DNA from: Asterias rubens
Lineage: Eukaryota > Echinodermata > Asteroidea > Forcipulatida > Asteriidae
Length of the DNA: 64,000 bases
Direction: 5' to 3'
Assembly: GCF_902459465.1 (NCBI RefSeq)
Contig: NC_047068.1
Span: 17,569,195 to 17,633,194, forward strand
In this document: positions 34,023 to 46,249 of the stretch, piece after piece
Layout: each line of letters begins with the position of its first letter
How positions within the stretch are numbered: the first letter of the stretch is position 1
Position numbers and translations under genes: made by a program
Notes under the pieces: model-generated
What the model was told of the DNA's origin: nothing
The model's input: only the letters and a program-made list of their open reading frames with translations
The model's database searches: none

Positions 34023-37000
34023 CTAAAAGAGATATAATAAAAATCATCTTTGATGTTAAATAGGCTTATTCTCGAGAAGTGTCTTGCTATGTACTCTACT
34101 GCCGCGGAGTTGATTTTGGATTTTGTGAGACTACTTAATGCTAGAGTCAGACTTGGCATTTGCAACACCATCATTTCCATTGGGAACTATAAAATAAAAT
34201 ATTTCTTAGATCGAAAGCAACTTACTATTTGTCACGCGGAACATTCACTTGTCCAGCAATACCATAAGGTACAGCCATTGTGACGGACACAATAACCGCA
34301 GGAATACCTGAGTGACAAAAACAGAGAAACGAGGCCTTCAATTGATATAAACAATGCAAACGTTAAAGTGTAAGTGTGATAAATATTTGAAAAGCAAACA
34401 GAAAAATTAATTAGATAATGTCATTTTCGAAAACATTCACCAACTCTGAAAGGAACGTTACAGAATTGGTAGGAAACAAAAATCGTGAAGATCACAGATC
34501 TACCTAAACTTATACGGTGTAATTTTGATGATAGTAGAAAACATCCCCTGAAATATTTCTGTCTGAAATTTCATATTTGATGAGAAATAAATGAACTAAT
34601 TTCGCGTTATGAGTTTATTGCTCACTGAGCGTTTTATTCATTTGTTTTGGCATCGATGCAATGCAAAATTTGTAATAGGTTTTTCACTATTCTCTCGTAA
34701 CCCAGGAGCCGATCGATCTCTTCTACAGGTCGAACTTCTACAGGTTCGTCAATGGTGGATTACATAAAGTGCTTACACTGCCAGCAACTGTTTTCAAAAC
34801 CAATTCTGTAATGTTCGACGATGTAAGAAGTCGCTAGGTTACATCAGTTTAATCAATCTTTAGCCGTGTCGTAATATGTTTTTGTGCAATGATAGAATGA
34901 ATTAAAGTTTCCCATTTAATCTTACCCCAGCAAAAGAGCATCATTCGCAACAGATAACCATTGGTCATACTCCTGCGGGTCAGCACAAGAAGGTAGAAGC
35001 AAACAATGGCCTCGGCCGATGACCAACAGACAGATGAGAGAAAGAAGTAGTGGATGAGAGCAGCGAAGATGATGCAAGCCACTCGTGGTTGAATCAGCTC
35101 AATGCCACCAAGGAAGACTCCATAGAGCAAGATGAGAGACACACACAAATTCAACAAAGTCTTCCGGGGTGTATGTGACATGTCTCTTAAATTAAGAAAG
35201 AAGGAATGTTGTTGTTTAAAATACTTTGTTTCGAGTCAATGTCATCATGCTACCACCATCTTGGTCGTGTACCCTGTATCCAAGAAGAGAGCTGTGTGCC
35301 AATAATCATTGTACACAAAAATAACATGTCCCTTATCCTCGGTTTGGTTTGATTGTTAACGATTTATTATGTCATGCAAGTTTTATGCTAAAGGCTTCAA
35401 AGCCTTCCCAAAAGTTTGCCATGTCATGTATACTGACCTAGGATTTGTTTTGTACTCTATTGTTCATCGGTGTTATTAATAACAGTTCATTGATTGTCAA
35501 AACTTACTCTGTAATCACTGTAACTATGATGGTAAGAACGAGAGCTGCAATGGAGATACCACATCCAATCTTACTCAATATATCAAGCACTGGATCCATT
35601 ATGTTACCTCCATGACTCTAAAAGTAAAATAAAACAGTGAGATAAATTTATTGGGTTGTGTTGCCATGGCAAAATCACATTATTTAAAGCAGTGGACAAT
35701 ATTGGTAATTACTCAAAATAATTATTGGCATTAAACCTTACTTGGAAACGAGTAATGGGGAGAGGTTGATGGTATAAAACATTGTGAGAAACAGCTCCCT
35801 CTGAAGTGACCTGTTTTGGAGAAAGAAGTAATTTTCCACGAATTTGATTTCGAGACCTCATATTTAGAACTTGGTTTTTTTTCTTTCATGGTTATCTCGC
35901 AACTCCGACGACCGATCGAGCTCAAATTTTCACAGGTTTGTTATTTTATGCATATGTTGATATACACCAAGTGAGAAGACTGCTCTTTGACAATTACCAA
36001 TAGTGTACACTGTCTTTAAAAGTGAAAAGACTCTCAAAGTGCTTAAATACCAAAAGCTCTTGTACTTTTTACTAAGTAAAGTAAGTCTTTGTTGCCATTT
36101 TAATTATGGGAGTGATTACCAAACGTACACCTTCCCTTTAAGCTGTTGATGTTGAATTATAAACGAGTAAACAATGACAGCTCGCGAGCAATTCGAATCA
36201 ACTTTAGTGAAATAACTCAAGTCTACTCCTGGATCTTGAAAAGAAGAATACGTACAATCAAAATAGCAAAGTTTGTCAGATGATTGCAGTGGCAGACTGT
36301 AGCTTCACTCGTTCCATTGTCTTCAGTCAGACTACAGCCCTCTGTCGACCAATTCCCAGCAGAGTTATCAACAGCCAAAGTAGGATCCCAAAAGACACAG
36401 ACAGCTTGCCCTTGAAGTGTTTTCTGAAAAACAACAACTCAAATTCAACATTTTTTGTGCTATCGGCCAGATAGGTGCGCCACAGCACCTTGTAAAACAT
36501 TACATGGTGCTATCAGAATTAGGTCTCTTGATTCAAACATAGTCCCACATCTTGCAGGAAATACCGTTATGTTACAGGGCCAGGAGCGTCACTGAGTGAC
36601 GAACATGTGACAAGAAGCCACACTTAGTTAATTAATTAGAACTTTTAAAGTAAATAATGCAAACTATGGGGTGTTTATATTTATCGTGAGAAAATATGGA
36701 CAATGTTTGCGTCACTTGTAGGTTTGTCAATTCCTTAGCGTTTTTATGATCTGTGTCGTCACATCCTATTAATTTTCTCAACAATGACAGAACGTCTTTG
36801 TGATAAATAAGTCGTCATCATGTGTGTCCTTGCCACTTTCGTGCAAATATTGTGCTTTTTGCTCTTTTGATATTCACCCACATTGTACAGTTTATGAGTA
36901 CCACTGTTAACCACCTGAATTATCGACCTTTTATCTTTCTATGCAACCTTTTTGAAAAATAAATCTGAAACTTCACATGAAGTGATCGCTATTACAAAAT

Positions 37001-40000
37001 ATAATAATTGCTAAATGTATGGAATTAGGTTTCGCTTCGATAACCATTGTTTATCTGTATAATTTGAACTTGGGACGCCTACACTTCATTTTCATTGAAT
37101 TCAATTGTTTTTCTTCAGTTCCTGTATGGAACTACTGGCCATGGCAACTTACATTTAGCGGTCTAAATGAGGTAACCACAGAGGGTGCCAGATTCGTCAC
37201 TTGTTTGTCTTTTCCACCAATACTTCCTGATATGACGAGGCTGTTTAATTTGAGATTCGAGTCATTTAGCTGGAACAGAATGGTGTTTGCATACACGACG
37301 AAGAATGCCGACACAGACTTATTTGATGAATCACCTGCAAATATATTGGATCACCTCTATTTAAAGTCATTTTAGCTCTTAACAAGAAGGGGATGGGTGG
37401 TTTAAGGATTGGGTTTGGGTTCTGGGTGTCACCCGTTGTAACCGAGCAGTTGTTTCTTATTTCCAAGAGCAGTTATTTTGATTTTCAAGAGCGACTATTT
37501 TCAACTGCTCTCGAAGTGAAAAATATCTGGTCTTGGAAATAAAAATGACTGCTCCTCAAAATAGAATTAAACAACTGCTTTTGAAAACTGCTCTTTAAAA
37601 GGTGTACATTAAATAATTTTGCATTTCTAAGTTTCTTGTGTAGGCCTACATTGTACGTTGCATATGCGACTGGTTTGGTTTGTTTGTTTATTTTTGAACA
37701 GCACCCCATCTGTCAAAATTCGTTAGGGGAAAGTATTAAACTGAACAAAATTTGTGAAAATCGGGCAATGCAACTTACAAACTATCACTCAAATAAAATA
37801 TCCCCCCCCCCCAAAAAAAAGGGGTGGGCTTGCGAAGCAAGCTGTTTTCTGACCTAATGTTTGGTGTCGTTAAAAATGCATACTTTGTAGCAAACATGAG
37901 GTTGATCATACCTTGCAATAAGGCTGTTTGATTATGTTGTATCAAAATAGATGCTTCAGCCTCATCAACAAAACTCTCAGGAATACTCTGCCCGTATCCT
38001 ATGAACAATTCCTCTTCATTGTTCACTAATGTATCATCTACCGGTGTGTCAGCATCTTCAGCAATAGAGGCAAAACCCAGACTGTTAGTCAGACTCACTG
38101 ATGGTAAAACCTCTACTGCTAGATTATCCATGGATATACTGATGCCATCTCTGGCAAACGATAGCTGAGATTCGAATGCCTCAAGAATCGTGGCTGAAGA
38201 CGATCGGTTGGAGGAAAAACTTTCATCCGGGACATTCAAGACGTTGTTTACGGAGTTGATGACGTTTTCGGTTACCTGGAAGCAGATTAAACAAGAAATC
38301 TGATGTCATTAAATCCACACATTTTGCAAATTATAACCAACCCACAAGGGACACATTGTAAATCTACAAACCCTTGCCCAGAGGCAAACATTAATAAGGA
38401 CTTCTACTAGTTCACTTTACATCTACGTACCTGTGTAGAGGGTGACTCTATTTCCGCGATGTTCTCCAGGATAAGTGCCACAAAAGCGATTCCTTCGCCA
38501 TTAATTCCGGAATGACTCGTCACATTAGCCAGAGCTTCAGAAACCTGCTCGACGTTTTCGTCGTCGATGGGAACCTTCAAATAAAAACGTGCGATGGGAA
38601 ATTTGGGTTTGATTTATAATTTATACCTTGGTGATGGTTGTGATAATAGCCCCAGCCGATTTGCTACCTTCCGCCCATCAGGTAGTATAGTTAAAAAGCA
38701 GAACAGTTATTTCAACTATAGAAGTCTCTCGAATTCTGAAAATCTACTCCGCGGTAGTATAGAACATGTAGCAAGACAGTTTTTTAAGAACAAAATCTAT
38801 CTGGCAACCAAATATATATCAGCACACAACTTCCTTCATAACTTTTCTTTTGAGTTCACAAGTAGATGTCAACTTAAGGCTCCATCAGCAAGTGACAGGT
38901 CGAAAAGACTCATCAATTGCATACTCACGAAAATAAGACTTGCCAAATAAATTATGTACTTCAGAGAGAAAATTGCCAAATAAAGGCTATACTTTAAAAT
39001 AATAAGCATTTAAAATATATACTTTAAGAAAAATTGCTCAATATGTACTTCAAAAAAGCTACAAACTCGCAGAACTTGTTAAAAACAAAAACAAAACAAA
39101 CTCGCCAAATAGGGGCTTACTTATAGAGTTGTAAATACATACTTTAAAAAAAAACCCAAAACAAAACAAAACAAGCCTCGCATAAATACACACTTTCATA
39201 ACAGAAGACTCACCAAACCCTTAAAAAAAAAACTAAATGCAGAGGCCTACCTCTAAACAAAACTAGACTCTCACAATTATACACTTTCTAAAAACAAGAT
39301 TCGTATGATGAAGCTATACCTACTTGTGACAACTCTTGGAGCAAGTCATTTGTACTACAACTCATATCTTCAATGATGCAAACTTTGCCATTTTGTTGAG
39401 AGCTCACATTCATGTGACACATACATATATCTATGGACAAGAGTCAGAACATCATTCATGTTTAGTGCTGAGTACAAAATGAAATAAACGCAGTCTTTAA
39501 AAAAAATGTTTATGTGTCAAAAATGAGTACACCTTTGAATATTGTATATTTTTTTCTTTTGTGGTTTTTGATAACTAGGAGTTCTTATTAATAGTTGTAA
39601 CCTAATAGTTATAACCTAAACGGAGTCTTTAATGATATTGATGTGTCAAAAATGAACATATCTTTGAATATTATATATTTTGTTTGTGGTTTGTGATATG
39701 AGCTCTTATTAAGAAAACATATTGTTATAACCTGAATTGCAAAAAAAATATAAAAATAAATAAACACTAGCACAATATTTTAAGCTCTATCAATGGGCAA
39801 TGTCGTCAGGATCAAAGAAGGTCCATGGCTGTGCATTAGACTGGTAACGAGTTCATGTTTTCAAAACCTACTTTGTTCATAACGGCAAAAACAAATTTGA
39901 GTAAGGCGCAAGACTTTCACAGTCTATTACGCACAAATGGGTTACAATCAAACTAACGGCACATTTAAAAAACGGTCCAATAAGCTCCGCCCCCACAATG

Positions 40001-43000
40001 TTTGACCAATCACAGCTTCGGTAATAGACGTCACCTAGTGGTATTCTTATATTGTGATAAAACAAGTGAGTAGTGGGCGGGGCTTGATGGATCGGTGTGT
40101 CATTATTTTTTACCCAGTTCACAGTTGTCGCCCGTATAACCTGTCGGACAACTGCAATAATAACTTCTCAAAGAGACGTCACTTTGGTAGCACACTCCGC
40201 CATTTTGACATGGTGAAAAAGCACAGGCTGGTAATATTATAGGAGTAAAAAAAACAAAATAAAACGATGATCAGAAAATGAGAAAGCATTGATTTGTATT
40301 GTACTGTATCTTTGAGTGTTGTTAAACTACCGGTGTGGCAGGATATTCTGTCCCTTATAAATGGCAAACTGTGCACAAACTTCTTCTGATAGTGCCCTCT
40401 TTTGAATCAACCTCGTGACTGCAAGCAGCCTAATGTTAATTTCCTATTGGGGGACTAAATCTCCAGCGGACTGAATTCACTAGGCCACCCAACACCCAGT
40501 AAAGCATAACAACGGTTACTATAGGTTTTCTCGGTCAAATTAAGAAAATGAGCAGACAATTTCATTTTGAGGCGTTCGAATTAAAGCTGTTTTGCCTCTC
40601 TAGTTGTTATTGCGTTTCAAATTCAGAATTCGGCCATTCAATTTCGTTTTGAGTCGAATCAAATTCCTTTAGCACTCTGTTCAATTTAGCGTATCGTCAT
40701 TGTTTTTCTGTGACACACACGCCTCAAGAAGCGTCTGTGAATTTGAATGCTGCTTTGATGAATTGTTAAATTGAATGATTAGTTTGTTAAATCGAATGAC
40801 GCAACATTACATTTGACTTATCATAAAACGAAATCGAATGACCCTTTTTAGTATAGGTTTTCTCGGTCAAATTCGGCAAATGAGCAGCCAATTTCATTTT
40901 CATGCGTTCGAATTAAAGCTGTTTTGCCTCTCCAGTTGTTACTGCGTTTCAAATTCAGAATTCGGCCATTCAATTTCGTTTTGAGTCGAGTCAAATTCCT
41001 TTAGCACTATGTTCAATTTAGTGTATCGTCATTCTTTTTCGAGACACACACGCCTCAAGAAGCGACTGCGAATTTGAACGCTGCTTTGATGAATTGTTAA
41101 ATTGAATGATTATTTTGTTAAATCGAATGACGCAACATTACATTTGACTAATAATAAAACGAAATCGAATGACCCTTTTCAGTAGCATTCGATTTCGCGC
41201 GAAATAGAATAGCTTGATGGTTAAATTGGCTGCTCTTTTTCCGAAATTGGCCGAGAAAACCTATACTAGCAGAATGGACAATAAGATTCACAACATTTTC
41301 TACAGAAATCACACAGTGTTATAATTTATGACGATTTTATCCATCCCAGCTTCCTTGGGTTATCATGAACTTCCCCTCTGAAACGTTCTGGAATTAGAGT
41401 CTTAAGAACAAAGATTATGCAAAAAGTATCGATTTCCTGATCCAAATTAAAGGCACTGGACACATTTGGTTGTAGTTGCCAAGTATTCTGACCTGGTGTA
41501 TCAAACATAATTATGCAAGAAACATGTGAAATTTTTGGCTGAATTGGTCATCGAATTATTGCAAGAGAAGTGACAGAAAAACTCCCTTGGTGCATTACCT
41601 TGTGTGCTTTCCGATGCATTAAAAAAGGCTTCAGTTGAAGTCTTTTATTGTTTGTGTGAAATTACCTCTTTCTCAAAAACCGTTACTTCAGAGGGAGCCG
41701 TTTCTCACAATGCTTTCCAAGTTATTTGTTTTTAAATTGTTATGCTAACATATATTTTGAGTAATTACCAATAGTGCCTAAATGAGACCCTCGTGGCCTG
41801 AGTGTTACGTATTTTGATTGTTGTTACATAATTGATGACCCCAGCAACTTCTAAGGTTTTCATGTCTGAAATTGTATTTTAAATGTTATAAGGTTGCACG
41901 CTAGAAACCAAGTGGGTGAGTTAATTTTTATGGTTGGCAAATGGATAACGAAGGCAAGTTGTTGAGGTTCTGTACTTATTGTAAAGCTTGCGTAATATTC
42001 AACCAATGGCAAGTGATTTGTACTTTCAGGAAAATTCAATCTTTAAAAGATTTAGAAAATACTGTAATGTTAAATACTTGACTCACCACGTCTTGATACT
42101 GAAGAGGAAGATGCAAGGTATAACAATTGGTCTTTGAGCATTACCGCACTGGAAACCAAACGATGATAAAAAAAATCATAATACAGTAAATAAATATGAT
42201 TTTGTTTGCATTTAACATGTAGGACTGTTCTTTTTAAAGTAAATTGCCTTCAATCCCACACGTCAACGACCTCCGGGATTTGTCTAATATCCCCCTTGCA
42301 TACGGTGTGTTCGATTAGCTTCCCCGGCCAGGTCGACCACCGGTGCGTTTCGAACAGCTTTGACGTCATTTGCGGGGCTCACCGTGGTCAGCCCCACGGT
42401 GCCCTTAATTGAGGAGTGGGCATGGGTAACTTACTCTCTAATGTAAATGAGTGAAAAACAACACTCTTTACATTTCGAGTTGTCCCTTATGTCTCTTTAA
42501 AACGAGTGGCGGTTATTTCACTCTTTTAGAGGGGTTTCACTCTAGGACAGAGTGAAAAATCACTCAAAAAAATGCAAACTTAAATCTTAAAGAGTGGAAG
42601 ACCACTCGAAAAATATTATGCAAGGGGTCTGTTATAAACGCATACTTTACAAAGCTATCTATAAACAAACAAACGAACGAACGAACGAACGAACGAACGA
42701 ACGAACAAACAAACAAACAAACAAACAAACAAACAACCAAACAAACAAATAAACAAACAAACAAACAAACAAACAAACAAACAAACAACCAAACAGTAAC
42801 TCCACGCACAGAAAAAAACGTTTGCCAGTTTTCATAACTCCGAGTACATAACAAATCAATAGAGTCTATTTTAAATAGCCCTTACCTAATGGAAACTGTT
42901 TGATTTTCAGGGACGTTTGCAATGAACGAAACGGAAAAACTTAGAACTGAGCGGGATGCCCTCGCAAGCAAAGTATCTCCGCTTGATTGGCACTCAACTG

Positions 43001-43768
43001 CAGAGAATGATTGGGCTACTTGCCAGTCCACCCAGTCAAAACTTGAGTTCCCTCCGGTTTCATTCGATAAAGACCCTTGAACGGCATGCACTGAAAACAA
43101 CGCACCGTCCGTACTCACGACACTAACTGCAAACAAAAAGGGCGAAACATCCTCATCATCAAAATCTGTGTTCCAATACACGTTTAACTGTTTACAATGT
43201 TTAAAGAGTTAAAAAGTATCATGGTACTAATTTATTATTATTATTACTGTTTATTCGGCTTTTTCACACAAAGTACAATAACAATAATTATTTGCAAATA
43301 AAAGTTTAGCTACAGGAAAAAAACATGTTGTACAGAACTAGGCATAATATCAACTAAAGCACTGGTCCTGAATGAAGATGACTGACAGAAAGTTTTGGTT
43401 TAACTTCTCTTCCTCTGTGCTGTACACGGATACGAAAAAGGCCTCTACATTTGCACTACATCACCTTTGTTCATATTAAATCATTTATGAAAATTACATG
43501 AGCGTCATAATAATTTTGAGCAATTTAATTGTCCGAATGACGTACATTTTTTGATAAAAGTTTAATAATATATTGGTTGAATGTACAATAATCAAATTAA
43601 GCCACCTGTGACGATATCACCTGGGATGAAATATGGGTCCACCGTCCACCGAAAGAGTCCTTCACCGAGAGGAAGCTGGCCGGTAAAGTACACGCATTCA
43701 TTTGGCACCGACGACACGAAAGTGACAACTAGTCTTATGGTCATCACGACGAAGATAAAACTCTTCAT
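33563..43768 (-). CDS. Gene B: compact adhesion G-protein-coupled receptor with one EGF (13 exons)
   Basis: Thirteen exons join in frame to 2496 bases (831 aa plus stop). Layout: signal peptide 1-20; diverged Reeler-like region to about 168; one EGF about 168-206; Cys-rich lead and GAIN about 207-528 ending in a GPS; seven helices about 535-780; Ser/Thr-rich tail. Exon sizes and phases from the Reeler-like part onward match gene A, with the EGF array reduced to one EGF and the HYR domains missing. The seven-helix exons are nearly identical to gene A's. It is expected to be a self-cleaving plasma-membrane receptor whose ligand is unknown. The least certain point is the exon 1 to exon 2 junction. 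Confidence 0.8.
34226..34307 (-). CDS. Gene B exon 12: transmembrane helix 4
   Basis: 82 bases encoding [19 protein letters not shown] and part of extracellular loop 2; the same length and phases as gene A exon 24. Confidence 0.87.
34926..35185 (-). CDS. Gene B exon 11: transmembrane helices 2 and 3
   Basis: 260 bases, nearly identical to gene A exon 23. It carries [15 protein letters not shown] and the Trp-Ser-Ser-Ala-Glu segment. The acceptor TTTAAG two bases upstream of a second AG is required by frame. Confidence 0.87.
35508..35617 (-). CDS. Gene B exon 10: first transmembrane helix
   Basis: Starts SHGGNIMD and continues into a helix nearly identical to gene A's up to IAAL. 110 bases, phase 0 in and 2 out, GTAAGT donor. 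Confidence 0.87.
35683..36019. mobile_element. TTAA-flanked MITE, family M1
   Basis: Slightly diverged copy, TTAA on both sides, in the gene B intron between the GPS and first-helix exons. It carries the same inner motif of CTCCCTCTGAAGTGAC. Confidence 0.82.
36256..36423 (-). CDS. Gene B exon 9: GPS autoproteolysis site
   Basis: Contains CVFWDPT, a middle EGC and [12 protein letters not shown]. All GPS cysteines, the Trp and His-Leu/Thr are kept. 168 bases, as in gene A. Confidence 0.9.
36465..36640 (+). mobile_element. SINE-like dispersed repeat S1 (partial)
   Basis: Contains GCGCCACAGCACCTTGTAAA and CGTCACTGAGTGACGAACAT as in other copies, but lacks its 5' part. It begins about 45 bases upstream of the gene B GPS exon. 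Confidence 0.55.
37153..37334 (-). CDS. Gene B exon 8: GAIN subdomain B strands
   Basis: Contains [30 protein letters not shown] and VVTSFRPLN, the same strands as gene A exon 20. AG and GTAAGT borders. Confidence 0.87.
37912..38275 (-). CDS. Gene B exon 7: GAIN subdomain A/B junction
   Basis: Opens [20 protein letters not shown], parallel to gene A exon 19. It has an acidic loop and [10 protein letters not shown] strand, phase 0 in and 1 out, donor GTATGA. Confidence 0.82.
38431..38574 (-). CDS. Gene B exon 6: GAIN subdomain A
   Basis: Opens [18 protein letters not shown], matching gene A exon 18. Phase 0-0, 48 codons, AG acceptor, GTACGT donor. Confidence 0.82.
38640..38830. repeat. Dispersed repeat S2
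   Basis: Shares CCCAGCCGATTTGCTACCTT, TCTACTCCGCGGTAGTA and AGCAAGACAGTT with copies at about 19525-19690 and 48045-48150. The open frame over it is not conserved between copies. Confidence 0.65.
39324..39430 (-). CDS. Gene B exon 5: Cys-rich lead into GAIN domain
   Basis: Four cysteines (CMCH..C..C) and a terminal helix DLLQELSQ, orthologous in layout to gene A exon 17. The donor reads GTAGGT; phase 1 in, 0 out. Confidence 0.75.
39972..40098. mobile_element. Fold-back element related to 814-1008
   Basis: CGGTCCAATAAGCTCCGCCC at one side and GGGCGGGGCTTGATGGATCG at the other, inverted. It ends about 15 bases before gene B exon 4. Confidence 0.65.
40114..40227 (-). CDS. Gene B exon 4: single EGF domain
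   Basis: EGF with [26 protein letters not shown]; phase 1-1. The donor is GTAAAA. A fold-back repeat ends only about 15 bases into the intron. Confidence 0.82.
40518..41267. mobile_element. MITE with an internal tandem duplication
   Basis: Starts ACTATAGGTTTTCTCGGTCA and ends with the inverted form TGGCCGAGAAAACCTATACT. Inside, about 332 bases are present twice in tandem (from 40518 and from 40850), each opening with the terminal motif. In gene B between exons 3 and 4. Confidence 0.82.
41447..41781. mobile_element. MITE, family M1 (diverged)
   Basis: Left end TTAAAGGCACTGGACAC; right end AATTACCAATAGTGCCTAA. Inner sequence shares the GGAGCCGTTTCTCACAATG motif. In the gene B intron between exons 3 and 4. 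Confidence 0.75.
42087..42148 (-). CDS. Gene B exon 3: small exon closing the Reeler-like region
   Basis: This 62-base exon has the same unusual phases as gene A exon 3 (2 in, 1 out). It encodes about 20 residues ending in a Ser-rich, Arg-Arg segment. AG acceptor and GTGAGT donor are present. Confidence 0.6.
42662..42796. repeat. Simple repeat (AAAC)n/(ACGA)n
   Basis: Tetranucleotide tract changing from AACA to AACG units and back; lies between gene B exons 2 and 3. Open frames rich in Val-Cys-Leu-Phe are an artefact. Confidence 0.9.
42886..43165 (-). CDS. Gene B exon 2: diverged Reeler-like region
   Basis: Encodes an acidic lead, then [12 protein letters not shown] and a beta-rich stretch with one Cys and [10 protein letters not shown]. 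Position, length (280 against 271) and end phase 2 match gene A's Reeler exon 2, though sequence identity is low. The acceptor chosen (AACACAG) keeps phase 1; an upstream AG at 43188-43189 would break the frame with exon 1. Confidence 0.6.
43606..43768 (-). CDS. Gene B exon 1: start codon and signal peptide
   Basis: ATG at 43768 starts [20 protein letters not shown], a good signal peptide. A Cys and a DPYFIPGD stretch follow, recalling the Pro-Tyr...Pro-Gly of the Reeler N-terminus in gene A. The donor is taken at ACAG/GTGGC; an alternative GT is 15 bases earlier. Confidence 0.6.
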
Positions 43769-43835
43769 ATTGACCGTGAATTTGGGCCTCAACAATCACA
43801 CACACCCAGTCTCGGGTCAGGGAAAATGAAAATAG

Positions 43836-43990
43836 GTAGACAGAGAAGAAGATGGATAGATGACGTCAGGCTTTAGCAGGAACAACATGGACCAGAACTC
43901 CTACAAATGGAAATGAATCGGGAGAATGTATGCAGCACACTGCAAACAGTCATGTTTGATAGCTTCGGTCTACCTTGGCATGCGTCGTAT
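43836..43990 (+). mobile_element. Fragment of a retroelement protein-coding region
   Basis: Conceptual translation begins GRQRRRWIDDVR and, after one stop, continues NRENVCSTLQTV. This recalls the C-terminus of endonuclease/reverse-transcriptase LINEs. It starts about 70 bases upstream of the gene B start codon. Confidence 0.4.
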
Positions 43991-45647
43991 AGGGCCTGTA
44001 CCCAAATAGTTTAGCCAAGCATAAAACTGCACTTTATTTTATAATAATACAACCCATACAATAATCAAGCATTCATCCCTCACTATTGCTTGCTTATTTT
44101 ATATTATTTGCTTAGCCTTGACGGAGTACCCTTGTTGACAATGAAAACTGCGCCAGGGGTCCATTTGTTTCATCACTCCACAAAAGAGCTTCATGCATAG
44201 TCCATAAAAGTGTATAGTGAAAAAAAAGATTAGAAACTCACAATTACTTCCCCCCCCCCCCCAACAAGCATACATGGGAAAAACATAGAAAAGCTGGAAT
44301 TTGGGCATTCGCTGATAAAACTGGTTTCCCTACCTTTATGCAATCCTTGCTGGTTGATCACTGCTACTGTGCTGGGTGACAAGGGTCACCCCTGGCTGCT
44401 AGGTCTCTGACATGTCTCAGTTGAAACACAGCTTGTTAGTGCTGTTATGTGTCTTCACTAAACACCAAAGAGGAAAAAGAAATAATTTAAACTCAGAAAA
44501 TGTTCATCTTTTATTTGTCGATACAAATAGTTTTCTTTTGGGACGATGGTTTGAATGACAGAGTTGATCACTGATATTAATGTGCAAGTTGTTTATCGGT
44601 ACGTCTCTTCATTTTCCATACTCCGATAAACCACTTTTTGCAAGGGACCCTATGTGATGTATGGATTTATAAAATAAAAATATTAATTTTCAACTTTAAG
44701 ACACTTTAACAACTTCGCTTCAAATAACACAAACTGTATAAAAGGCACACAACTCTTACACAACACAGGAGAGGACTTGAAGCAAACAAGGGCCAAAACA
44801 AGTAATGTCTGCCTAGTGTTTGCTATGTATCGACATCTTTGAGTACAATCATGTAGGCCCCACACAAGCGTGCAAGTACTTTAATAATATTTTACTGTCT
44901 TTAAACTGTATTTTTTCAATTTAAAACCCAAGAAAAGGGTTGAAATATTTGCTATGTAGCAATCGGGATAAACTTTGTATGTTGGCACCTCGGCTGCACA
45001 ACCAAGAAATGAATGACATGTCTGCCAAAAGAGGGCCCAATATTAAGTGCCCGTTTTATGGACAAAATTAATTCCCTGTTACATCCTGCCAGGCCACTTT
45101 CTCATTCGTTTTGAAATGAATTAGTATTTATTTAACTCAAATGAGCAGCTACAAATGAGATATTTGTTTCGGTAAAAATATATTTTTTCCTAAAGAAGGT
45201 TGAAGCTTACTGAAAACCCCTTTCCTTGCTCCGCCCGTGAAGAATATCCTCCATAATTATAGTGCAAAACACGCCCACAACTCGCCCCTGCACGAACACA
45301 AAACCATGTATGAAAAATAATAACAAAATATTCGGTACGACACATTTAAAACATTTCTAAAACGGTCAGGTTTTTGTTTCAAAAACACGTGTACGAGCTC
45401 AGCTTCGCCTCGCCTATCTTCTTTAACAGTGAAGCCTGAAGTTCGCTCCGCTTTTCATTTATATAGATTTTTAAAAGCATAAATTCACTCAAGGAAGCCT
45501 TCTCGGGATGCTATTAGTTCTAGTCTACTCACCCTGATCATCTTACGGCGGTTTTGTCGACTGAATTTGCTATGAAATGTGGAAATACTACCGGGGAAGG
45601 AGATGGTTTGTGAGAGAACATGGAGTCCTTCAAAGCATGCGAGTTCT

Positions 45648-45873
45648 GGGGCCAATTTCATAGAGCTGCTTAAGCAAAAAAATTGCTTTAGCACGAAAAT
45701 AGCTCGCTTATTTTACACATGTTACTGGCCAAAATTTCATGCCATATACATTGCTTATGACTAGTTTTTAGCTGTTGTTTACTTAGCATAACAATTGAGT
45801 GGAGTCTTGGCCGGTAATCTCATTTTACTTAGCAATGAATTTTTTGCTTAAGCAGCTCTATGAAATTGGGCCC
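45648..45873. mobile_element. MITE with GGGCCAATTTCATAGAGC ends
   Basis: Inverted ends GGGCCAATTTCATAGAGCTG and CAGCTCTATGAAATTGGGCC enclose about 180 bases with inverted copies of CTTAAGCA. Intergenic between B and C. Confidence 0.78.
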
Positions 45874-46249
45874 TGGTGAGAGGGTGCGCTCTTCGTGCGC
45901 GCGCGGTGCACCCTGCGCCACCTTCAGGCCCCAAACTGTTATTATTCTTAATGAATAAGAAGTAGCTAGGCTTGGGTCTCCAAAAATAATATAAGTTAAA
46001 GAAAACTCACATGAGATTCTTTTTCTGCTAAAAGGCAACGCATATCTTTTATTTACACAACAATACAATGGAATATCATTCACTTTACACGTTTTTGCAA
46101 AATTATTTGAAATCGTCTGTCAACTCATTTACATAGCCCCTATCCAAATGTAATAACTTTTAGTTCCATACCTGGCGCCAATTTGTATTAAGTATGTATA
46201 AGCAGAGAAACATTGTGTTGAGCAAAAACAGCGCCGCGAAAATTCATAA

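Noticed and set aside
38594..38950. Plus-strand open frame of 118 codons
   Set aside because: Overlies the dispersed S2 repeat, whose other copies do not keep the frame.
42564..42859. Val/Cys/Phe-rich hydrophobic open frames
   Set aside because: Translation of an (AAAC)n/(ACGA)n simple repeat.
43188..43189. Upstream AG as acceptor of gene B exon 2
   Set aside because: It would put exon 2 out of frame with either donor of exon 1; the AG 22 bases further on restores the frame.
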